DNA of 7,496 nucleotides from CAZDUS01 sp964609375 (lineage in GTDB: Bacteria > Verrucomicrobiota > Kiritimatiellia > CAIKKV01 > CAITUY01): the NCBI GenBank assembly GCA_964609375.1, contig CAZSSA010000103.1, positions 1 to 7,496 on the forward strand, given 5' to 3'. Positions 1-4,751 of this stretch are shown piece after piece. The first letter of the stretch is position 1. Every line of letters begins with the position of its first letter. The translations under genes were made by a program, and so were the position numbers. The notes below the pieces were generated by a model. It was not told where the DNA came from. It saw nothing but the letters and a program-made list of their open reading frames with translations, and ran no database searches.

Positions 1-38
1 TTTTCAGTCCGCTGCTCTACCAGCTGAGCTACCACGCC
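1..38 (-). tRNA. tRNA-Phe (anticodon GAA), 5' half, cut by window edge
   Basis: Read on the minus strand, this is the first 38 nucleotides of a phenylalanine tRNA. It has a 7-nt acceptor strand GGCGTGG, then T8-A9, a D-arm GCTC/GAGC with an 8-nt loop containing the invariant GG, A26, an anticodon strand GCGGA and the loop CTGAAAA. The anticodon is GAA, on plus-strand bases 3-5. The anticodon 3' strand, T-arm and acceptor 3' strand lie outside the window, so the full fold and any encoded CCA cannot be checked. Canonical positions count out exactly, which supports a functional gene rather than a remnant. Confidence 0.9.
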
Positions 39-50
39 ATGATGAGAATT

Positions 51-82
51 CCCTTCGGCCCAGTGGCCGATGAAAGTAAGGG
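51..82. other. Inverted repeat between tRNA-Phe and the arsR-like gene
   Basis: A perfect 6-bp inverted repeat TCGGCC/GGCCGA (55-60 and 65-70) has a 4-nt loop. It is flanked by a second pairing CCCTT/AAGGG (51-55 and 78-82) that shares one base with the inner stem. No T-run follows on either strand, so it does not look like a terminator. On the minus strand it falls in the predicted 5' leader of the tRNA precursor. Its role is unknown. Confidence 0.35.
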
Positions 83-86
83 CAGG

Positions 87-115
87 ACTGTATCCAACTC
101 TTTTCAGGGAATCAA
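87..115 (-). promoter_or_regulatory. Likely sigma-70-type promoter of the tRNA-Phe gene
   Basis: On the minus strand a TTGATT -35 box (plus 110-115) and a TACAGT -10 box (plus 87-92) are separated by 17 nt. Each matches the consensus at 4 of 6 positions. The -10 is followed by the GC-rich stretch CCTGCCC, like the discriminators of stable-RNA promoters. Transcription would start near base 80 and give a leader of about 40 nt before the mature tRNA 5' end, to be removed by RNase P. This is a pattern match only. Confidence 0.4.
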
Positions 116-128
116 TGCGTTTTTTATA

Positions 129-156
129 TTTACATATCGATATATCATGATACATT
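129..156 (+). promoter_or_regulatory. Predicted promoter of the arsR-like/sulfur operon
   Basis: TTTACA (129-134; 5 of 6 to the -35 consensus) and TACATT (151-156; 4 of 6 to the -10 consensus) are 16 nt apart in an AT-rich island within GC-rich DNA. A start site around 163-165 would fall at or just before the ATG at 165, so the message could be leaderless. The spacer holds the palindromes described in the next entry, the classic layout for autorepression by an ArsR-family protein. Confidence 0.5.
134..152. promoter_or_regulatory. Putative ArsR-family operator (two abutting palindromes)
   Basis: Two perfect 10-bp palindromes share one base: ATATCGATAT (134-143) and TATCATGATA (143-152). The first extends to 132-145 with one mismatched pair. 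AT-rich dyads of this kind upstream of their own gene are typical ArsR/SmtB targets. They span the gap between the predicted -35 and -10 boxes, so a bound repressor would block RNA polymerase. Binding by the downstream gene product is inferred from position. Confidence 0.55.
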
Positions 157-164
157 TCTTTTTC

Positions 165-479
165 ATGAAAACGAATACAGGGTGCATGGGCGAGTTGCCG
201 TTGGAATTGCTGGAACGAATGGCGGCCGCCTTGAAAGTGCTGGCGCATCCGTGCCGGCTGAAACTTGTGGACGTTCTCCAGCGGGAGGGCGGAATGCCGG
301 TTCATGGCTTGATGGAGGAGCTGGGGCAACCTCAGGCGGCCACGTCCCAGCATTTGAATCAGATGCGGCGGGCGGGGCTGGTAAAGGCCATCCGGCGGGG
401 CAAGGAGGTTTGGTATGAAATTGCCGATCCAAGCGTGTTGACCATTCTGGATTGCATACGGAAGAAGAGGAAATCATGA
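165..479 (+). CDS. ArsR/SmtB-family winged-helix repressor, probably sulfur-responsive
   Basis: This 104-residue protein (from ATG 165) is a single ArsR-type winged-helix domain. Motif LKVLAHPCRLKLV (about 23-35) matches the family LKALAHPTRLxIL helix. The recognition helix is around QAATSQHLNQM (57-67), followed by GLV and the wing RRGKEVWYEI (77-86). The metal-site motif ELCVCDL is absent. Cysteines are C7, C30 (second helix) and C97 (last helix). The C30/C97 arrangement recalls the persulfide-sensing pair of SqrR/BigR regulators, though the alignment is approximate. The stop overlaps the start of the CoA-disulfide reductase fusion as ATGA, so the two genes are translationally coupled and the repressor likely controls that enzyme. 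The frame is open back to base 39, but that start would lie upstream of the predicted promoter. ATG 165 has no Shine-Dalgarno; ATG 186 (97 residues, weak AGGG just upstream) is a real alternative. Family is certain; the ligand is inferred. Confidence 0.9.
   Translation: MKTNTGCMGELPLELLERMAAALKVLAHPCRLKLVDVLQREGGMPVHGLMEELGQPQAATSQHLNQMRRAGLVKAIRRGKEVWYEIADPSVLTILDCIRKKRKS
466..471 (+). promoter_or_regulatory. Ribosome binding site for the sulfurtransferase fusion gene
   Basis: AGAGGA lies 4 nt upstream of ATG 476, inside the end of the arsR-like gene. It favours ATG 476 over the in-frame ATG at 452. The protein from 476 begins MKIVVIGG, exactly at the first beta strand of the FAD-binding fold. 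Confidence 0.75.
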
Positions 480-2974
480 AAATTGTTGTTATTGGCGGTG
501 TGGCGGCGGGAATGTCGGCGGCGGCACGGGCACGACGACTGGATGAAACAGCGGAGATCGTGGTGCTGGAGAAAGGACGGCATGTCTCGTTTGCCAATTG
601 CGGCCTTCCGTATCATATCGGCGGACGCATTCAGGAGCGGGATCAATTGCTGCTGCAAACCCCGGAGAGCCTGAAGGCCTCCCTTAATCTTGATGTGCGG
701 GTGGGGCATGAGGTGCGGGGGATTGATCGTCAGAAACATACGGTACACGTGACGGATCTGGAAACGGGGCGGGATTACGAGGAGTCGTATGACAAGCTGG
801 CCTTGTGCCCCGGGGCGACGCCACTGCGTCCGAACCTGCCGGGGATTGATCATCCGCGTGTGCGGGTCCTGCGGAATATTGATGATATGGATCAGATCAA
901 GAGCGCCGTTGACGGGGGTGCCCGCCGGGCGGTGGTGATTGGCGGCGGCTATATTGGCGTGGAGATGGCGGAGAGCCTGAGGGAGCGCGGGTTGGCGGTG
1001 GATCTGGTGGAGATGGTGGATCAGATCATGCCGCCATTGGACCGGGAAATGGCGCGCGACCTGGAGATTCATCTGAGGCGGCACGGGGTGGGGTTGCATC
1101 TGGGCGCCGGGGCGGCGGCGTTCAGGGATGATGGCGGGCGGGTGACCGTTGAGTTGACGACGGGGGAGGCGTTGACCGCGGACCTTGTCATTCTTTCTGC
1201 CGGTGTGCGTCCGGATACCACGCTTGCCCGTCTGGCCGGACTGGAGATCGGGGCGCGAGGCGGGATCAAGGTGGATGCGCACATGATGACCTCTGATCCG
1301 GATATCTATGCGGCGGGGGATGCGGTGGAGGTGGTGGATTGGGTGACGGGCGCGCCGGCGGTGATCCCGTTGGCGGGGCCGGCGAATCGGCAGGGGCGCA
1401 TTGTGGGCGAGAACATGGGCGGGCGGCCCACGAGGTATACGTCGACCCAGGGGACGGCGATTGTGAAGGTGTTTGATATGACCGGGGGAGGGACGGGGGC
1501 CACGGAGAAGGGGCTCAGGCGGGCGGGGCGTGACTTCCTGAAGATCTACCTGCATCCGTCGGGGCATGCGGGTTATTATCCGGGGTCGGCGCCGATGCAT
1601 ATCAAGGTGTTGTTCGAGCCGGGAAGCGGGAAGCTGCTGGGGGCGCAGGTGGTGGGATATGATGGCGTGGATAAGCGGTTGGACGTGTTTGCCACGGCGA
1701 TCCGGGCAGGGATGACGGTTCATGATCTTGAGCGTTTGGAATTGGCGTATGCGCCTCCATACGGGTCGGCCAAGGATCCGGTGAATATGGCAGGGTTTGT
1801 GGGGTCGAATCTGCTCAAGGGTGACGTCAAGTTCTGGTATGCGGAGGAGTTTCCGGCGGGAACGGCGGAGGCGTTTATTCTGGATGTGCGGGGGGCGCAG
1901 GAATACGAGCTGGGCCATATTCCCGGCGCGGTGAATATTCCGCTGGGCAAGTTGCGAAGCAAGCTCGACACGATTCCGCGGGATAAGCCGGTGCTGGTCT
2001 ATTGCAAGGTGGGGTTCAGGAGTTACCTGGCTTACCGGGTGTTGCGGCAGAGGGGGATTGAGCGGGTGGCCACACTGGCGGGAGGGATGCTGACCTTCTG
2101 CTGCTATCAGGATCCCGGGTCATGTACGGGGGCCCCGGAACCGGCGGTGCTGCCTTATGCGGAGGAGGCGGTGGCGGTCACGGGAGTTGGTGTTGGCGAT
2201 AGGCGGGAGAATGCAGTCGCCGGGACGGCGAATGCCACCCGGGGGACGATGGTGGAGCTGGATTGCACGGGACTGCAATGTCCGGGGCCGATCAAGCGGA
2301 TGAAGGAGGAGATGGACCGGCTGGCGGCAGGGGATCTGTTGCAGGTGCGGGCAACGGATCCGGGGTTTGAAGCGGATGCGGTGGCGTGGTGCAGGCGGCA
2401 GGGGCACGAGATGGTGGAGATCGGGCATCAGGGCCCTGTGGTTCTGGTGAAGATCCGGAAGGGAGTTGCTGTGGTGGAGGGAGCGGAGGCGCAGGCTGTG
2501 AAAAAAGACAAGAAGACGTTTGTTGTGTTTTCGGGCGATCTGGACAAGGTGATGGCTGCCTTTGTGATCGCCAACGGGGCGCAGGCGATGGGGAATGAAG
2601 TGACGATGTTCTTCACGTTCTGGGGGCTGAATGCGTTAAGGAAGGCGGCTCCGCAGGCGGCGGGGAAGGGGATGCTCGACTGGATGTTCGGATGGATGAT
2701 GCCCAAGGGGGCGAGCCGGCTGACGCTGTCGAACATGAACATGATGGGGATGGGAACGGCGATGATGAAGCATGTGATGAAAAGCAAGCGGGTGGAGAGC
2801 CTGCCGGAGCTGATGGCGGCGGCCCAGGCTGGCGGCGCGAAGATGGTGGCGTGCTCGATGTCCATGGATGTCATGGGAATCCGCCGGGAGGAGCTGATCG
2901 ACGGGATTGAGGTTGGCGGGGTGGCCAGTTTCCTGGGGGAGGCTGATCAGTCCAACGTGACGATGTTTATTTGA
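476..2974 (+). CDS. CoA-disulfide reductase–rhodanese–TusA–DsrE2 fusion protein
   Basis: This 832-residue cytoplasmic flavoenzyme has four sulfur-handling domains in series. Residues 1-450 are a CoA-disulfide reductase-type pyridine nucleotide-disulfide oxidoreductase: FAD motif GGVAAG (7-12), the single redox Cys in SFANCGLPY (C42), NAD(P)H motif IGGGYIG (about 155-161), second FAD motif IYAAGD (277-282), and conserved tyrosine regions GYYPGS and AYAPPYGSAKDP. Residues about 462-550 are a rhodanese domain with acidic loop DVR (470-472) and active-site loop CKVGFRS (C510). Residues about 593-665 are a TusA domain with CPGP (C602). Residues 680-832 are a DsrE2-type domain with CSMSMDVMGI (C793). 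The linker holds three more cysteines (C542, C543, C550). Known CoADR-rhodanese enzymes reduce CoA disulfide or persulfide; TusA and DsrE proteins carry sulfane sulfur. I infer NAD(P)H-driven persulfide/disulfide reduction coupled to sulfur relay. This fusion order is, to my knowledge, also found in other anaerobes. It overlaps the arsR-like gene by 4 nt. Confidence 0.95.
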   Translation: MKIVVIGGVAAGMSAAARARRLDETAEIVVLEKGRHVSFANCGLPYHIGGRIQERDQLLLQTPESLKASLNLDVRVGHEVRGIDRQKHTVHVTDLETGRDYEESYDKLALCPGATPLRPNLPGIDHPRVRVLRNIDDMDQIKSAVDGGARRAVVIGGGYIGVEMAESLRERGLAVDLVEMVDQIMPPLDREMARDLEIHLRRHGVGLHLGAGAAAFRDDGGRVTVELTTGEALTADLVILSAGVRPDTTLARLAGLEIGARGGIKVDAHMMTSDPDIYAAGDAVEVVDWVTGAPAVIPLAGPANRQGRIVGENMGGRPTRYTSTQGTAIVKVFDMTGGGTGATEKGLRRAGRDFLKIYLHPSGHAGYYPGSAPMHIKVLFEPGSGKLLGAQVVGYDGVDKRLDVFATAIRAGMTVHDLERLELAYAPPYGSAKDPVNMAGFVGSNLLKGDVKFWYAEEFPAGTAEAFILDVRGAQEYELGHIPGAVNIPLGKLRSKLDTIPRDKPVLVYCKVGFRSYLAYRVLRQRGIERVATLAGGMLTFCCYQDPGSCTGAPEPAVLPYAEEAVAVTGVGVGDRRENAVAGTANATRGTMVELDCTGLQCPGPIKRMKEEMDRLAAGDLLQVRATDPGFEADAVAWCRRQGHEMVEIGHQGPVVLVKIRKGVAVVEGAEAQAVKKDKKTFVVFSGDLDKVMAAFVIANGAQAMGNEVTMFFTFWGLNALRKAAPQAAGKGMLDWMFGWMMPKGASRLTLSNMNMMGMGTAMMKHVMKSKRVESLPELMAAAQAGGAKMVACSMSMDVMGIRREELIDGIEVGGVASFLGEADQSNVTMFI

Positions 2975-3024
2975 CGAGGCGTCCCTACCGTAGGTCGCCC
3001 CTACGACACGCCTTGCTTTTTTTT
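2975..3024 (+). terminator. Intrinsic terminator of the sulfur operon
   Basis: Directly after the stop codon, CGAGGCGT (2975-2982) pairs with ACGCCTTG (3008-3015), 8 bp including one G-U. Inside it a second stem CGTAGG/CCTACG (2989-2994, 3000-3005) has a 5-nt loop. Eight T residues follow (3017-3024). This is a strong Rho-independent terminator separating the sulfur operon from the exopolysaccharide genes. It contains CCCTACCG, which recurs in the tandem repeat at 4551-4651, so it may derive from a dispersed repeat. Confidence 0.85.
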
Positions 3025-3035
3025 GAAGCGTTGAA

Positions 3036-3065
3036 TTGACATTGGCGCGAAATATGGGGTACAAA
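3036..3065 (+). promoter_or_regulatory. Predicted promoter of the exopolysaccharide operon
   Basis: A perfect -35 hexamer TTGACA (3036-3041) is followed after 18 nt by TACAAA (3060-3065; 4 of 6 to the -10 consensus). It lies just after the terminator and upstream of the first exopolysaccharide gene. Transcription would begin near 3072 and give a leader of about 160 nt. Confidence 0.55.
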
Positions 3066-3229
3066 TGTCAAGGTTGTGTTATTGGCTAACGGCGGAGATG
3101 AGTGTCAATGCGGTTGGCGGAGGGGTGCTTGCTTGGCGTTTTACGAACGGTTCATCGTTTTGCATCGATGAAAGGGGTAAGGTTTTTGTGCCTGAAGGGG
3201 ATTGTTCACGACGGTAGGGAGTTTTGCCA
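3066..3229 (+). other. Leader of the exopolysaccharide operon, with one hairpin and an unproven 50-codon frame
   Basis: This stretch has no recognised gene. It holds a perfect 7-bp hairpin TTCATCG/CGATGAA (3151-3157, 3166-3172) with an 8-nt loop and no T-run, so it is not a simple terminator. A 50-codon frame runs from ATG 3065 to TAG 3215-3217, beginning MSRLCYWLTAEM. It lacks a Shine-Dalgarno and its start overlaps the predicted -10 box. An internal ATG at 3098 has purines too close to serve well. I see no match to a c-di-GMP riboswitch or to an RfaH ops element. Confidence 0.4.
3216..3221 (+). promoter_or_regulatory. Ribosome binding site fixing the OPX gene start at 3230
   Basis: AGGGAG is 8 nt upstream of ATG 3230. 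An in-frame TTG at 3224 would leave only 2 nt of spacing. A GTG at 3248 with GGAGAGG 7 nt upstream is the other credible start and would only shorten the signal-peptide n-region. Confidence 0.65.
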
Positions 3230-4552
3230 ATGCGGAGAGGCGAGGTAGTGAATATATTGCGGCGGAAACGGGGGACAACGCCACTATGGGGAGTGATCCT
3301 GATTGGCTTGGCTTTGGTTTCCGGCTGTGCGACCACGCGGGAGGATGACTATGTCGCCTCTATTCTTGCGGAGGCGATGAAGGAATCCGGAGTGGAAGCG
3401 CCTCCGGTGGTGTCATCGACGCCGGGAGCACGTCAATCGTCTCTTTCTGTGAGCGTGCCATCGGTTGTATCGGTTACTCCTTCTGGAGTTATATCGGCGG
3501 GTTCCGGTGGAATGGCGCCGACGATTCAGCGGGGGGCTGCACCCGTTGTGATGGATACACAGCCGGTGGCGACGAAACCTGATGTGCCGGCGCCCGAGCC
3601 CGGGGTGATTTCCGTAGGGGAGACGGGATCGACTTCTTCCGTGCCTGTCGCCTCGACAACCACGCCTGTGCCTGCGGACGCCATGGCGTCGGCGACGATA
3701 ACAACGCCATTGAAGCCTGCGGAGCCGACCATTCAGCCGGACACCGTGCTCTGGGTTTCTGTTGCCGAGGATCCGAGTTTGAACGGGCGTTATGTGGTCA
3801 ATAATTCATCGGCCATTGATTTCGGGTATGTGGGGTTGGTGTTTCTTCAGGATATGACGGCGACGCAGGCGGAGGCGGCCATCAGGAATGTGTTGATTGG
3901 GCGGTATTTGAATCTGGCGACAGTCACTGTCAAAATTGCCAAGGCGTCCTACGATGTTGTCGGGGTTTTGGGGAATGTGGAGATGCCCGGGGAGATCAAG
4001 ATCGGCCCCGGGGCGGCGATTACGTTGTCGGAGGCGTTACGCCGAGCCAGTGGCCTGAGGAGTGGCCGGGAGAGTAATCGCGTCAAGATCATACGGGGTG
4101 GGCTGCGGAATCCATTTGGGCCTGTGGCGGAGGGCGAGTTGTTCTCTCTGGTGACTGAAGACGGGCAGATGAGGGTTCCAGCGGTGTATCTGCGGAACAA
4201 TGATCTCGTGTATGTGTTTTCGGCGCAGGCCCCGTCGGCGGATGGGGTTGTGTCGACAGGCGGGGGCGGGAAGCGGATCGTGTTGCTTGGAGAAGTGCCG
4301 CGGCGCGGGGTGGTGGAATTTGGCGAGAACGATCCCTGTACGCTGATGTTCCTGTTGTTCAAGATTGGTGGCTTGCCGCGTTTTGCCAAGGGTGATCGCA
4401 TTCAGATTGTGCGTCGTCAGAAGGATGGCAGCGAAAAGACATTTATTGTGGATGGTGATGCCTTGATGAAGAGCGGCAATCCGGATGATGATGTCATCCT
4501 GGAATCAGGAGACAGGGTGGTAGTGCCGGTCAGGAAACTGTCCTTTTTCTGA
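3230..4552 (+). CDS. Outer-membrane polysaccharide export lipoprotein (OPX, Wza/GumB-like)
   Basis: This 440-residue protein forms the outer-membrane/periplasmic exit for exopolysaccharide. It starts with a basic n-region, a hydrophobic core and lipobox LVSGC, with lipidated Cys at 33; the next residue is Ala, consistent with outer-membrane sorting. Residues about 34-165 are a low-complexity linker rich in Pro, Ser, Thr and Val. The polysaccharide-export domain begins at PDTVLWVSV (170-178), a variant of the family PGDxLxIxV, and continues through FGYVGLV and TQAEAAIRNVL. A first SLBB-type segment is at YDVVGVLGNVEMPGEI (241 on), and a second at KRIVLLGEVPRRGVVEF (348 on). It ends VVVPVRKLSFF with no obvious C-terminal membrane helix. 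It is probably first in the exopolysaccharide operon, with the Wzc-like gene after it. The long linker before the export domain is unusual. Start choice is discussed with its ribosome binding site. Confidence 0.93.
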   Translation: MRRGEVVNILRRKRGTTPLWGVILIGLALVSGCATTREDDYVASILAEAMKESGVEAPPVVSSTPGARQSSLSVSVPSVVSVTPSGVISAGSGGMAPTIQRGAAPVVMDTQPVATKPDVPAPEPGVISVGETGSTSSVPVASTTTPVPADAMASATITTPLKPAEPTIQPDTVLWVSVAEDPSLNGRYVVNNSSAIDFGYVGLVFLQDMTATQAEAAIRNVLIGRYLNLATVTVKIAKASYDVVGVLGNVEMPGEIKIGPGAAITLSEALRRASGLRSGRESNRVKIIRGGLRNPFGPVAEGELFSLVTEDGQMRVPAVYLRNNDLVYVFSAQAPSADGVVSTGGGGKRIVLLGEVPRRGVVEFGENDPCTLMFLLFKIGGLPRFAKGDRIQIVRRQKDGSEKTFIVDGDALMKSGNPDDDVILESGDRVVVPVRKLSFF

Positions 4553-4651
4553 GACGGCGGGGCAAGGCTGCCCACGCCCTACCGAAGATGGGAGACGGCG
4601 GGGCAAGGCTGCCCACGCCCTACCGAAGATGGGGAAGACGGCGGGGCAAGG
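4551..4651. repeat. 41-bp tandem repeat, two full copies and a partial third
   Basis: Two identical 41-bp units occupy 4551-4591 and 4592-4632. A third, slightly altered copy (from about 4633, with two extra bases near its start) runs into the assembly gap. Each unit can form an imperfect hairpin: GGCGGGGCA pairs with TGCCC-A-CGCC around the loop AGGC (4556-4578 in copy 1), with one bulged A. The unit begins with the GA of the OPX gene's TGA stop codon. The segment CCCTACCG (4577-4584) also occurs in the terminator at 2983-2990. The units are neither separated by spacers nor structured like a CRISPR array. Confidence 0.9.
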
Positions 4652-4751
4652 NNNNNNNNNNNNNNNNNNNNNNNNNNNNNNNNNNNNNNNNNNNNNNNNN
4701 NNNNNNNNNNNNNNNNNNNNNNNNNNNNNNNNNNNNNNNNNNNNNNNNNNN
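4652..4751. other. Assembly gap of exactly 100 N
   Basis: One hundred N bases are the usual placeholder for a scaffold join of unknown length. The gap begins within the third repeat copy, a likely cause of the assembly break. The sequence to its right is already inside the Wzc-like gene. That gene lacks perhaps 250-300 N-terminal residues compared with typical GumC/Wzc proteins, so the true gap is probably close to 1 kb or more. Any reading frame drawn through the N run is meaningless. Confidence 0.98.

Noticed and set aside
1..38. tRNA-Phe as an integration site for a mobile element
   Set aside because: Only the 5' half of the tRNA is visible, integration normally uses the 3' part, and no integrase or repeated tRNA end is seen in the window.
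39..164. Upstream extension of the arsR-like frame to ATG 39
   Set aside because: The extra 42 residues have no family similarity, and they would cover the predicted tRNA promoter and the operator/promoter at 129-156.
359..1918. A 519-codon open frame on the minus strand opposite the fusion gene
   Set aside because: Its translation is rich in Arg, Pro and His with no recognisable domain, and it is fully antisense to a gene with four intact domains. It is a by-product of GC-biased codon use.
2669..2785. Met-rich stretch near the end of the fusion protein as a possible metal-binding insert
   Set aside because: Met-rich sequence in this place is, as I recall, a normal feature of DsrE2-type domains, so it is not a special insert.
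4551..4651. CRISPR-like array
   Set aside because: The 41-bp units abut with no unique spacers and no cas genes are present; it is a plain tandem repeat.
4629..4751. Start of the kinase gene at ATG 4629, reading through the N run
   Set aside because: This ATG lies in the tandem repeat, and the gap length is arbitrary, so the frame across it means nothing.
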